From: an uncultured Caulobacterales bacterium | GTDB lineage: Bacteria; Pseudomonadota; Alphaproteobacteria; Caulobacterales; Caulobacteraceae | Direction: 5' to 3' | Assembly (NCBI GenBank): GCA_903840435.1 | Contig: CAIMFV010000006.1 | Span: 86,415-150,414, forward strand | Length of the DNA: 64,000 nucleotides | In this document: positions 9,854 to 19,500 of the stretch, piece after piece | Layout: each line of letters begins with the position of its first letter | Numbering within the stretch: the stretch's first letter is position 1 | Notes under the pieces: model-generated | What the model saw: the letters and a program-made list of their open reading frames with translations, nothing else | The model's database searches: none | What the model was told of the DNA's origin: nothing | Program-made: the position numbers and the translations under genes

Positions 9854-9930
9854 GCGCCCGTAGCTCAGCTGGATAGAGCATCAGACTACGAATCTGAGGG
9901 TCGGACGTTCGAATCGTTCCGGGCGCGCCA
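9854..9930 (+). tRNA. tRNA-Arg (ACG)
   Basis: A full cloverleaf of 77 nt: acceptor GCGCCCG pairs with CGGGCGC, D-arm AGCTCAGCTGGATAGAGC, anticodon stem TCAGA/TCTGA with loop CTACGAA (anticodon ACG), T-arm with GTTCGAATC, and an encoded CCA end. The integrase gene ends 24 nt beyond the CCA, so the 3' end of this tRNA is the probable attachment site of the following island and still regenerates a functional tRNA. Confidence 0.97.
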
Positions 9931-9954
9931 TTTTTCTTGAGAAACAACAACATA

Positions 9955-11073
9955 TTACTTGTCCTTCGGCTCAGAAATTTGGGTTTTCTGGGGCCCGGTT
10001 TGCAACCGGTTTGCAAAACCAGCTGTGGGCGATGCCTCAAAAAGACATATTGCGGTTGATGCGAGGTGTCGGGTGCGCGTCAAGTACTTTTCTAAAATGG
10101 CGGTCACAGTCTGCAAGCTATGCTTGGTGATCGCCGCGATTTGCGGGATCGTGCACCCTGCTTCAGCAAGGAGAACAACTGCCGTCCCTCGCAAATCATG
10201 AAAATGTAGATCAACATTTCCAAGTCCCGCCTTGCGGTATGCCGCTTGCCACTGTTTGCCAAAGTGCCGTGATGTGAATTTGACACCCGTGGTCGTGCAC
10301 AATATGTATTCCGACCTGCGGGGCATCTGGTTCAACATTCCCTTGAGTGCAGTGGTGCAGGGAATAATCACAGGCCTGGAAGCCTTCCCTTTTCGGATGT
10401 TTTTATTGATTGAAACGCAGAGGTCGCTGCCGTCGAAATTGTCCCACCGCAATGAGATGACGTCCCCCTGGCGAAGCCCACTGTGAAGCCCGATCATCAA
10501 TGCCTGCTGCATTTCTTCCGATGCTACGCGCATGAATTTTTCAATGTGGTCTGCCATCCAAATAATATCGGATCTGTCGGCGGAGTGATAACGCGCAAAA
10601 CCTTTGATGTGGTTTTGGGGTAAAATTGCGCGTTGGACAGCCCAACTCAGGCAGGCGGACAAAACGGACAATCTGTAGTCCGCCTCTCGCGGCCCAGACT
10701 CAGCGGCGACAATGTCACCATACTCAATAAATATGCGACGGACTTCGGGTTTCTTAAGCGCGGCAATAGGCAGGTCGCCAAATTCGCGATCCAAGTGGGC
10801 GATTTTGCGACGATATTCGGTTTTTGTGGTAGGTGCTAACTGATTTTGAAATTGGTATGATTGCGAGTACGCAGTTAAAACACTGGCGAACTGGTCATTC
10901 GCGCGGCTTCCTTTGAATTCGCGTAGGGCCTCGTTATATGAATTAATGAATTCATCCGTTCCAGGTATCCCCTTTAAGCTTTTACCCGTCGCTCTATAAT
11001 AGTAATAAATCACCTTACGCCCGGTTTTCAAGCGCTTAGTAACTTTATTTATGCCCTTTAATACTGCGTGCAT
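9955..11073 (-). CDS. int: Tyrosine recombinase (island integrase)
   Basis: A site-specific integrase of about 372 residues. The ATG at 11073 has GGGAGG upstream. The catalytic set is complete: Arg in HSGLRQGD (about residue 201), the HxxR box in HFHDLRG (about 292-295), His in KHS (about 318) and the nucleophile Tyr in EKYLTR (about 330). An N-terminal SAM-like arm-binding domain covers about residues 55-145. It reads toward and ends 24 nt from the tRNA-Arg gene, the classical layout of integrative elements that use a tRNA 3' end. It overlaps the upstream small gene by 29 nt. Base composition is lower in GC than the flanking core genes. Confidence 0.93.
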   Translation of the reverse strand: MHAVLKGINKVTKRLKTGRKVIYYYYRATGKSLKGIPGTDEFINSYNEALREFKGSRANDQFASVLTAYSQSYQFQNQLAPTTKTEYRRKIAHLDREFGDLPIAALKKPEVRRIFIEYGDIVAAESGPREADYRLSVLSACLSWAVQRAILPQNHIKGFARYHSADRSDIIWMADHIEKFMRVASEEMQQALMIGLHSGLRQGDVISLRWDNFDGSDLCVSINKNIRKGKASRPVIIPCTTALKGMLNQMPRRSEYILCTTTGVKFTSRHFGKQWQAAYRKAGLGNVDLHFHDLRGTAVVLLAEAGCTIPQIAAITKHSLQTVTAILEKYLTRTRHLASTAICLFEASPTAGFANRLQTGPQKTQISEPKDK

Positions 11074-11323
11074 GACGCCGCGCCTCCCAATCGGCAAGAG
11101 GATCATTGGGCTCGTTTCTATGAATTCCGCTCAAGCGATCCATTGCGAGTTTGAGAAGTATGAAATCAATGCGCCCGCCTGGCAGGGTCGGCTTTGGATA
11201 TATCCCCCTTTCCCTCGCGACCTTGAACGCACTCTCGCTCAGCCCGACATACTTCGAGGCCTGGGCTATCGTTATCCCGCGTGGCTCGATGTCAACGGCC
11301 GACGGGCTGCTATAGCTACTCAT
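11045..11323 (-). CDS. AlpA/excisionase-like HTH protein
   Basis: Ninety-two residues from the ATG at 11323 (MSSYSSPSAVDIEPRG...). Residues about 17-60 (ITIAQASKYVGLSESAFKVARERGIYPKPTLPGGRIDF) form a MerR-like winged helix with the pattern of AlpA/excisionase proteins, which bend DNA at attachment sites and decide the direction of recombination. It overlaps the integrase gene downstream by 29 nt and the regulator gene upstream by 8 nt, so all three are probably translated from one message. The excisionase role is inference from fold and position. Confidence 0.65.
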   Translation of the reverse strand: MSSYSSPSAVDIEPRGITIAQASKYVGLSESAFKVARERGIYPKPTLPGGRIDFILLKLAMDRLSGIHRNEPNDPLADWEARRHARSIKGHK

Positions 11324-11609
11324 GAGTTCGCTCTTCCCTCGAAATTTCCAAAGTCGAACTCGGCAATTTTGCTTCCGAGCGCGACGACGTGGGGTAATCG
11401 CGACTTTGTGATCGGTCAGGCCAAAGGTCTGAGGGGGCAACCCCGATCGCTCCAGCAATCGCGAGTTCAATTCGCCTGGATCTCCGGTGACCTTTGGCCA
11501 CGATCGAGACGGTGCTGGTCGTCACTCCAAGCGCCCGTCCTATTTGTGCCAGCGACGAGCCGTGAATTCGCAACATTCCCTTGATGAGTTCGTGTTTCTT
11601 GTCGATCAT
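11316..11609 (-). CDS. Ner/Nlp-type DNA-binding regulator
   Basis: A 97-residue protein whose first 65 residues (ELIKGMLRIHGSSLAQIGRALGV, then KGHRRSRRIELAIAGAIGV and APSDLWPDR) match the Ner/Nlp (SfsB-like) winged-helix family known from Mu-like phages. The tail (66-97) is polar and Ser/Arg-rich. It is the first gene of the int operon and begins at the divergent promoter region shared with the XRE gene. The likely role is control of the element's integration/excision genes. Confidence 0.75.
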   Translation of the reverse strand: MIDKKHELIKGMLRIHGSSLAQIGRALGVTTSTVSIVAKGHRRSRRIELAIAGAIGVAPSDLWPDRSQSRDYPTSSRSEAKLPSSTLEISREERTHE

Positions 11610-11610
11610 G

Positions 11611-11632
11611 TTAGACCAATCCTGGTGACTAA
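11611..11632. promoter_or_regulatory. Imperfect inverted repeat between divergent regulators
   Basis: In the 35-bp gap between the Ner-like gene and the XRE gene, TTAG-ACCA and TGGT-GACTAA form an imperfect inverted repeat with a short spacer. Its place, directly abutting both start codons, suits an operator for one of the two regulators, as in a lysogeny switch. No binding data can be inferred. Confidence 0.35.
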
Positions 11633-11644
11633 GTGTGATAATAA

Positions 11645-12091
11645 ATGACTAGATTGGCACTGGCAAGTGCGGAGGTTGACGCGTCGATCGGGAGGCGTCT
11701 GTCGGCGCTGCGAGGGAGCGTCGGCTTGACTCAGGATGCCATGTCGCAACGCCTCGGATGTTCAAAGAGAGCGTATATTGCGTGGGAGCTCGGGCAACGA
11801 GAGCCGCCTGCGCGCTTGTTGGTTGGACTAAAACGTGAATTTGGCGTCGATCCCGCCTGGGTGCTTGAGGGACCGGGAGATATTCCGCGCACTTATCCAG
11901 CTAACATCGACCCGAAGGCTCTCTACGATGCCATTGAGCTTGTACGCGATTGTATTCACGAGGCGCATCTTAAGCCCTCAAAAGCTGAAGAGATGGATCT
12001 GATTGCTGAGACTTACCGATTGATTATAGAGTCGCCGCAAGCTGCCCCTAGAGTTATTCGCGCAGCGCTTAAAATTGACCGAGGGAAGTGA
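11645..12091 (+). CDS. XRE-family repressor-like regulator
   Basis: A 148-residue protein with a Cro/CI-type helix-turn-helix at residues about 16-70 (RRLSALRGSVGLTQDAMSQRLG, then SKRAYIAWELGQREPPARLL). The C-terminal half (IDPKALYDAIELVRDCIHEAHLKP...) is helical and probably dimerises; no LexA-type peptidase motif is seen. No Shine-Dalgarno sequence precedes the ATG. It is divergent from the Ner-int operon, as a maintenance repressor would be, and is followed 3 nt later by a small membrane protein gene. Confidence 0.8.
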   Translation: MTRLALASAEVDASIGRRLSALRGSVGLTQDAMSQRLGCSKRAYIAWELGQREPPARLLVGLKREFGVDPAWVLEGPGDIPRTYPANIDPKALYDAIELVRDCIHEAHLKPSKAEEMDLIAETYRLIIESPQAAPRVIRAALKIDRGK

Positions 12092-12094
12092 AAA

Positions 12095-12364
12095 ATGGAG
12101 CCAAATTCTCCTCGAATCGAAGAAATTGGTAGGACGAGTAGACGATCCTACGCGAGTGTTATAGTGTTTTCCGCCCTGTTATTGCTCACGGTAGTGGCAG
12201 AAATATTTGAGGTATTAAAAGGAAGGGGCTCTATAAATTTTCTTGAAATTTTATATCTACCTATTATTTTAATACTAGTTTATTTAATATTTACAAAGTA
12301 TAGCGGGAAACGACTGAAATTATTCGCCAGGAAATACATTGTTAAGGATGTGGACTCAAAATAA
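12095..12364 (+). CDS. Small two-helix membrane protein, unknown
   Basis: Eighty-nine residues with two hydrophobic helices (SVIVFSALLLLTVVAEIFEV and LEILYLPIILILVYLIF) joined by a short loop, and a basic, AT-rich-coded C-terminus (KRLKLFARKYIVKDVDSK). A GGAAG ribosome binding site lies 8 nt upstream. It starts 3 nt after the XRE gene and is presumably co-transcribed. I do not recognise the family; possible roles include membrane anchoring or exclusion functions of the element, without direct support. Confidence 0.55.
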   Translation: MEPNSPRIEEIGRTSRRSYASVIVFSALLLLTVVAEIFEVLKGRGSINFLEILYLPIILILVYLIFTKYSGKRLKLFARKYIVKDVDSK

Positions 12365-13084
12365 AATGAGTTTTCTAGGAACATTTAGGACATAGGCGTG
12401 TGTTTGAAGCCTTAGGCATCGGTTGACGCCAAGCGCGTTGAAAATGGAATCTGCGGGCTCAGAATAAAACGAAGTCTGTACCTTCGAGAAAAAGTTCGCC
12501 CGGAATTTTTGGAAAAGCAATCACGCTCGAGATCGGGAGCTGCCCGCGCTTCACGCCACAGTCAAAGGCAAGTGGTACACGCACAGCTGAGTATGCGAAT
12601 GGCCTTACGTTTCTGCGGAAGCTCATAGGACGTCGAGCGCCTAGAGTCGGCTTTGTAGACTAAGTTTCGTCGATGTTACCCGGCTGTGCTTACCACGCCA
12701 CGTCGGCGGTGCGGGGGTGAGAAATCGACCTCGACGTTCGAATCAACCGCTCTGCCGTAGATCTAATTGGCTGAACATTGCTCCTTCTCGCACCCGCCAG
12801 AATTGAACGGCGGCCTGGAAAATAGCTTGGCAATATTGTAATGTTAATACCGTTGCTCATCAGTTTACGATGGCAAAATTGTATAAATTGTCTACCTTTA
12901 GGATGTTTAATACCTTTGTTTATCTGGAATTGTTTCTATAATAAGGCGTATTTTTACTGAAATTAGATAAATAATCAAAAATACAAAACCATTATATTGA
13001 TAATTTCCGCTCGTCATTGACTTTTCGACAACAATTGAAAATATAATGATTATTAATACATGAAACCAATATGCAATTCAGCTA
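12365..13084. other. Gene-free, compositionally mixed stretch
   Basis: 720 bp with no convincing reading frame. The first 470 bp are of moderate GC and look like decayed sequence. They include at 12733-12744 the 12-mer GACGTTCGAATC, also present in the T-arm of tRNA-Arg (9904-9915). The last 240 bp are strongly AT-rich and run up to the helicase gene, so they probably carry its promoter. Confidence 0.5.
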
Positions 13085-13099
13085 GTGGACTGGCCCAGT

Positions 13100-16000
13100 A
13101 TGTCAGAGACGCCTAACCCAATCTCACTGATCAATGCTTGGCTTGCGGTAGAGGCGCTCCAGCCCCAAACATTTCCGGCACAGGAACGATTGTTTCCCGA
13201 GGACGCGCCTCGAAAAAAGCGAGGGGAGAAGGTGCGGCCAGCCGCGCGATTCCTGTGTCCGTTTGACATCTCTAAAGGTGAAATGCCCTGGGATGGAGCT
13301 GAGGGTGACCGCGAACGTCTTGGTGTGGAAAAGGATGAGGCTATTCGCTGGTTCATCCCCTTGGCCTTCGTCAATATGAAGCCAGCGGTCGAGATGCTTG
13401 TGAAGGATGTCGAACCCGAGGGGCCGGAGAGAGAGCGCGCGGAGGGTGTTTCGATCCTCGCCCTAGCGCCTTTCAATGAAAAAGGCTTTCCAGCGCCATC
13501 CAAGCTGCTCCTGTCGAGTTTCGGCTGGGCGTGCGGCGAAATTTTAGCCGGCCGTATTGGCGAGTTACATCAGTTTTTCGACGTGCATGACGATCTATGT
13601 CGAGAAATCGGGGGCGCGTTGGTCGAGCTCGACCCCGATGGGACCCAAATCCCAACGTCCAAAAAGGGTCTAGTCAACGCCATGACCATGCTCATGCGCG
13701 TTTTAAAATTGCCTCATAATATCCTTGAGCGACCACGCTTTGCTATCAGAACCATTGGTGATGCCGAAAAAGATCCGATCGAAATAATCAACAGCTTCTA
13801 CATTCGTGATTTATACCGTGTAAAGAAGTCCGTAAAAGCTGATCAGGGTGAAGTGGCCTTGAATGCTTACTTAGCAATAACCCAACCGAAAAATCGTGAA
13901 AACCTGCTTGAAGATAAGGCTTCTCTTGAGGAATTGATCGCACCAATCAAATTCCCGCTCGCGCGTTGGCCAGCCCAAAGTCCTGCCAAACTGGTCACGC
14001 TCCAGCAAGCTGCAGTCATTGCGGCAATCGGCAAACTCAAGAAGGGCGGGATACTTTCAGTCAACGGACCGCCAGGGACAGGAAAGACAACCTTGCTCCG
14101 GGATGTTGTGGCTGCCGTCATTTCTGAACGCGCCGACGTGATGGTCGGGTTCGACGACCCAGAGCAAGCGTTTGTGCGTGTAGACATGGTCGGCGAGGGG
14201 GGGCGCCAGCAAAACGTCTATCGCCTTGCGCCGGGACTACGGCGGCATGGAATGGTCGTAGCATCGTCAAATAACTCGGCTGTGCGTAATGTTAGCGAAG
14301 AGTTGCCACGAATAGGTGCGATCGCCAGGGAGTCTAATCTGCGCTATTTTTCAGCGGTCGCTGATCAGGTCCAGGGAAAAGAGGGTGGCTGCTGGGGCCT
14401 GATCGCGGCTGTACTTGGCAATAAATCAAACCGATCTGAATTTGTCGAGGCAGCGTGGTGGAACAACGAATGGGGAATCGAAAAATACCTGGCCGCCGTC
14501 ACCGGTCGCGCCGGTAAAGATAGTGCAGAAGAACCTCCGCCAATTGTTGTCGCCGAGAACCCCCCAATTAATCGGAAGGAGGCCAAAGAGCGATGGGTGA
14601 GGGCGCGTCTCGACTACAGAGAGAAGCGCTCTGTCGTCGAGCATTTGCGCGCAGCCCGGGAGAAAATTCGGGTAGCGCTCCTGAACGCCGCCGAAATCCA
14701 GCAAGCCGCTGAGCGTGCCGATGTCCAATATGCAGAAGCCTTAAAGCGGGTCGGTGAAGCCGAGATCACGCTCCAGGCATCAGTAACGGCGCTAGAGAAA
14801 GCCGAATGTTCAATTCTCGACGCAAGGCGCCTTGTCGATGGGAACAGGGACCTTAAACCGGGAATTTTGGGGCAAATTCTTGGCCACATGGCCAAGTGGC
14901 GGGCTCAACAGGAAGTCGCGCTCGATATCCTTCGTCATGCCATGCAGAATCGGGATCTTTCAGAGCAGGAGTGTCGCGCTGCGGAAGCACGAATACTCGC
15001 CGCGAAAGCGGAAGCCGAAGCATCAAAGGCATCGCTAATGGCGGCACGCCGGGAACTGAAGAGGCTGGCGAAGCTGGAGCAGCTTGCAAAGGAAATTTAC
15101 CAAGAGGGTTCAGTCGGACCGAGTTTTTGGAGCGCAAGTCATGCGCAAATTCATACGGCTAGCCCATGGGCGGACGACGCTTTCAACGACGCTCGGGACG
15201 CACTATTTGCCTCGGCAATGCGACTTCACAAGGCGTTCATAGACGCGGCGGCTTACAGGCTGAAATCCAATCTTGGACTCTTCATGAATCATTTGAAGGG
15301 GAAAAGGATCCCGTCGGGTGCGAATGTGTACCTGGAAGATCTTTGGGATACCTTCTTCTTGTTTATTCCTCTGGTTTCGACGACCTTCGCCTCTTTTGAT
15401 CGTCTTATGGACGGCATGGGCCCGAGGTCAATCGGTTGGTTGATCGTCGATGAATCGGGTCAGGCGCCGCCTCAAGACGCGGTCGGCGCGATCTGGAGAG
15501 CGGAACGCGCCCTCGTCATCGGAGATCCGCTTCAGCTTGAACCGGTCACGACGGTGCCAGAGGGATTGGTGAGGGCAATTTTCTCGGCTCACGAAGCCCA
15601 TCCCGATGTCTGGGCCGCTCCAAGGGCGTCGGTTCAGACTTTAGCGGATTCGGCGAGCTCTTTAATGGCGACAGTCGGAAATGGCCCGGACAAGAGGGAA
15701 ATTGGCATCCCCTTGTTGGTGCATAGGCGCTGTCAAAACCCTATGTTTTCGATTTCAAATGAGATTGCCTACGATAATCTCATGGTGCACGCTGTTGGGG
15801 CGGCGACGTCGACCATCGGTGACGCTCTATCGAAGTGGCTGCCGGGAAGCTGCTGGATAGATGTCCAGTCGAATAGCCCGAAGTGGAGTCCTCAAGAGGG
15901 TGAGGCGGTGATCGCCCTATTGAACACACTCGCTCAGCAAGGCGTGGTCACTCCAAATATCTACGTCATAAGTCCCTTTCGTGAAGTCGCGGATAAAGTC

Positions 16001-16396
16001 CGGTCGTTGGTCGTAAAAAGCGGCGTGCTGAAGTCATTAAAAATTCCACCTCAAGAGCAGTTTGGATGGGGAAAAGTGCATATTGGAACGGTGCACACCT
16101 TCCAAGGAAAAGAGGCCGAGGCCGTAATCATTGTTCTCGGCGCGCCTGGCGATGGAAGTCAGGGGTCAAGAAATTGGGCGGGACAATCCCCTAATATTTT
16201 AAATGTTGCTGCCTCTCGTGCGAAGCAGGCGCTTTATATTATTGGTCGGCACGATGCATGGAAGGACGCAGGTGTATTTGGAGCCGCCTCTGTCCGAAAG
16301 CTGCCGGTCGTCAACTGGCCTTGCTTTGAGGGTGTTCCAAAAGGTGAAGCCGATCTCGAAAATGACTTTGAACTTGATTTGACTGACCTGGATTGA
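13100..16396 (+). CDS. UPF1/DNA2-like SF1 helicase with coiled-coil insertion
   Basis: About 1098 residues from the ATG at 13100 (an in-frame GTG at 13085 is an alternative; neither has a clear ribosome binding site). Motif I is GPPGTGKTT (Lys about 329). Motif II is LIVDESGQAPP (Asp-Glu about 784-785), followed by the GDPLQLEPV motif III. Later motifs are VHRRCQNPMFSISNEIAY, GTVHTFQGKEAEAV and NVAASRAKQALYIIG, the full set of COG1112-type SF1B helicases. Between motifs I and II lie about 450 residues, including a long charged coiled coil (about 500-700). The N-terminal 320 residues (PRKKRGEKVRPAARFLCPFD...) match no domain I can name. Such helicases recur in anti-phage islands, but a defence role here is inference from location. 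It ends 122 bp before the restriction gene. Confidence 0.85.
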   Translation: MSETPNPISLINAWLAVEALQPQTFPAQERLFPEDAPRKKRGEKVRPAARFLCPFDISKGEMPWDGAEGDRERLGVEKDEAIRWFIPLAFVNMKPAVEMLVKDVEPEGPERERAEGVSILALAPFNEKGFPAPSKLLLSSFGWACGEILAGRIGELHQFFDVHDDLCREIGGALVELDPDGTQIPTSKKGLVNAMTMLMRVLKLPHNILERPRFAIRTIGDAEKDPIEIINSFYIRDLYRVKKSVKADQGEVALNAYLAITQPKNRENLLEDKASLEELIAPIKFPLARWPAQSPAKLVTLQQAAVIAAIGKLKKGGILSVNGPPGTGKTTLLRDVVAAVISERADVMVGFDDPEQAFVRVDMVGEGGRQQNVYRLAPGLRRHGMVVASSNNSAVRNVSEELPRIGAIARESNLRYFSAVADQVQGKEGGCWGLIAAVLGNKSNRSEFVEAAWWNNEWGIEKYLAAVTGRAGKDSAEEPPPIVVAENPPINRKEAKERWVRARLDYREKRSVVEHLRAAREKIRVALLNAAEIQQAAERADVQYAEALKRVGEAEITLQASVTALEKAECSILDARRLVDGNRDLKPGILGQILGHMAKWRAQQEVALDILRHAMQNRDLSEQECRAAEARILAAKAEAEASKASLMAARRELKRLAKLEQLAKEIYQEGSVGPSFWSASHAQIHTASPWADDAFNDARDALFASAMRLHKAFIDAAAYRLKSNLGLFMNHLKGKRIPSGANVYLEDLWDTFFLFIPLVSTTFASFDRLMDGMGPRSIGWLIVDESGQAPPQDAVGAIWRAERALVIGDPLQLEPVTTVPEGLVRAIFSAHEAHPDVWAAPRASVQTLADSASSLMATVGNGPDKREIGIPLLVHRRCQNPMFSISNEIAYDNLMVHAVGAATSTIGDALSKWLPGSCWIDVQSNSPKWSPQEGEAVIALLNTLAQQGVVTPNIYVISPFREVADKVRSLVVKSGVLKSLKIPPQEQFGWGKVHIGTVHTFQGKEAEAVIIVLGAPGDGSQGSRNWAGQSPNILNVAASRAKQALYIIGRHDAWKDAGVFGAASVRKLPVVNWPCFEGVPKGEADLENDFELDLTDLD

Positions 16397-16518
16397 GCCG
16401 CGCCAAAATTGAGCTCGGCGTCACCACTCCACTCCGCGTCAATCTGTCTCAGTCTTGCGCATGGCCCCAGAAGCGTAGCACGATGGGGTGAAATGGTGTT
16501 GAGGTTCTGACGCTTCGC

Positions 16519-19500
16519 ATGACGCAGCAATTCTTTGAAGATCCGATCCTTAACTCACCCTATGAGCGGCCCTCGCGTCATTGGCAGCTGGGGGCGTCGG
16601 GCCAGCCGACCAACATCATCATCGACCAACGTCGCCGCAGTGATCTTGTGTCACCGATCCCGCCGTCGAAGAAGAAAGGCAAATCGGCGCAGGCTGATCT
16701 GTTGGCGGCGGTTGACGATGGGGCCGAATATAACCCAATCGAGTCGATAAATGGCATCCGGTCCGCTATCGAAAGCTGGCGCAATTTGCCTGAGAGCCAA
16801 TGGCAGGTAACCCCGACTACGGCGCGGCTCCTCCGACATTGGCGCGCCCATGATTTTCAAAACCAACGGCCGTTCTTTTGCCAGATCGAGGCGGTGGAGA
16901 CGGCCATCTGGTTGACAGAGGTCGCCCCCAAGTCTTCCAGCCAAGGGCGTCGTTTCTGGGCCCACCTGGAGGCGGCCAATGGTGAAGCTAATCCCGAGCT
17001 GATGCGCATGGCGCTGAAGCTTGCCACGGGCGCCGGCAAGACAACGGTCATGGCGATGCTGATCGCGTGGCAAACCTTAAACGCGGCGCGCCACAAGGGC
17101 TCCAAGACGTTCACAGACGGCTTTTTGATCATCGCGCCGGGCATCACCATCCGCGACCGGCTGCGCGTGCTTTTGCCCAATGATCCAGATAGCTATTACA
17201 AGAGCCGCGAGATTGTCCCCGACGACCTTTTGGGGGAGCTCGGGCGGGCCAAGATCGTCATCACCAACTATCACGCCTTCAAGCGCAAGGCCGATGTCCC
17301 CCTGAATAAGGTGCAACAAGCTGCACTACGCACCAAGGAGCGGCCGGAATCTGACGGCGCGCTGTTGCAACGGGTCGCCAACGAACTGACCGGTCTAAAA
17401 AACATCTGCGTTATCAATGATGAGGCCCACCATTGTTATCGCGAACGTCAGCGCAGCCAGGACGAGAAGCTAACCGGCGACGACCTCGCCGAAGCGAACA
17501 AGAATAATGAGGCTGCTCGACTGTGGATTTCAGGCATTGAGACCGTCAAGCGCAAGCTCGGCGTGAAGATGGTCTATGACCTGTCGGCGACGCCGTTTTT
17601 CCTGAAAGGCTCCGGCTACCGGGAAGGCGCTCTTTTCGGCTGGACAGTGAGCGACTTCAACCTGATGGACGCCATCGAGTCGGGCATCGTGAAGTTGCCG
17701 CGTGTGCCGATCATCGACAATGTGCCTCAGGGCGACATGCCGATGTTCCGCAATCTATGGGACCATATCGGCAAGAAACTGCCCAAGAAGGGGCGCACCA
17801 AGGCCGACACCCTTGATCCGCAAAAGCTGCCGCCCGAGCTCCTTACCGCCATTGATGCGCTTTACGGCCATTATGAAAAGACGGTGGAGCTGTGGCGCGA
17901 GGCAAAGATCGGCGTTGATCCGGTTTTCATCGTGGTCTGCAACAATACGACCACCTCGAAGCTGATCCACGACTACATATCCGGCTACGAAATCACGGGC
18001 GCCAATGGATCGGTTCAGCAAATCGCCGGGCGCTGCAAGCTATTCCGCAATTTCGACCCTGACGGCGTCGCCAAGCCACAAATGCGAACCCTTCTGATTG
18101 ATAGCGAACAGCTGGAAAGCGGCGACGCCATCAGCAAGGAATTCAAGGATGCGGCGGCAGAAGAGATCGAGCGGTTCCGCGATGAGCTGATCCAACGGAC
18201 CGGAAATATCGAGGCGGCGCGCAACATCAGCGAGGACAAGCTGCTGCGCGAAGTGATGAACACGGTTGGCAAGCGTGGCCGGTTAGGGGAGGGTGTGCGC
18301 TGCGTCGTCTCGGTCTCCATGCTGACGGAAGGCTGGGACGCCAATACGGTCACCCATGTCTTAGGCGTACGGGCCTTTGGCACCCAACTCCTGTGCGAGC
18401 AGGTAATCGGCCGCGCGCTGCGCCGTCAAAGCTACGCCCTCCAAACCGACGGGCGGTTCGATCCTGAATATGCCGATATTTTTGGCATACCGTTTGACTT
18501 TACCGCCCAGGCGGTGCCCGCCAAGCCGAAGCGGCCGGTGGAGACGGTGCAGGTGCGCGCCATCAGTCCGGACCGCGACGCCCTGGAAATCCGCTTTCCC
18601 CGCGTCGAAGGCTATCGCACCGAGCTGCCGCAGGACATTTTGCAGGCGGAATTCACCGAGAACAGCCGTCTGCAGCTTGATCCCGGCCTTGTCGGCGCCT
18701 CGCAAACCCGCAATGCAGGCATTGTCGGGGAAAGTGTCGACATGACAGTCGATCACCTGGGCGACCAGCGACCGTCCACCATCCTTTACCGCCTGACCAA
18801 CCACATTCTGTTCCGCTATTTTACCGAACCGGGCGATGCTCCCCAAAGCCAACTGTTTTTCCAGTTGCGACGTATCGTGCGCCAATGGCTGGATCAGTAT
18901 CTCACCTGTGTTGGCGAAACCCACCCGGCTCAAGTGCTCTACCATGTGATCGCCGACATGGCGGCGGAGCGGATCATGGCGGCAGTCGTCCGCGCCACGG
19001 CGGACAGCGGAAAGGTGGTCGCCATCCTCGACGCCTATAATCGCGAGGGAACCACCCGCCACGTCAACTTTATGACCTCTCGCCCGCGCTACGAGACCGA
19101 CGCAAACCGTTGTCACGTCAATTGGTGCGTGCTCGACAGTGATTGGGAGGCCGAATTCTGCCGCGTCATCGAACAGCACCCCAAGGTGCGCGCCTATGTG
19201 AAGAACCACAATCTAGGTTTCGAGGTCCCCTATACGCTGAAGGGAGATGTGCGGCGGTATCGCCCCGACTTCATCCTTAAAATCGACGATGGTCGTGGCC
19301 CCGACGATCCGCTGAATCTGGTGGCGGAGGTCAAGGGCTATCGCGGCGAAGACGCGAGGGAAAAGGCCTCGACCATGGAGATCTACTGGGTCCCGGGCGT
19401 CAATCAGCTCAAGCGCCACGGCCGCTGGGCCTTTGCCGAATTCACCAATGTCTGGACCCTGCAAACCGAACTGGGCGGCGTGGTCCAGCGCTGGCTGGAT

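Noticed and set aside
11051-11584. A 177-residue plus-strand frame opposite the excisionase-like and Ner-like genes
   Set aside because: The opposite strand holds two small genes with clear HTH signatures and ribosome binding sites; this frame shows no domain.
12733-12744. The 12-mer GACGTTCGAATC as the right attachment site of the island
   Set aside because: It matches only the common T-loop part of the tRNA and not the acceptor end; kept only as a weak candidate.
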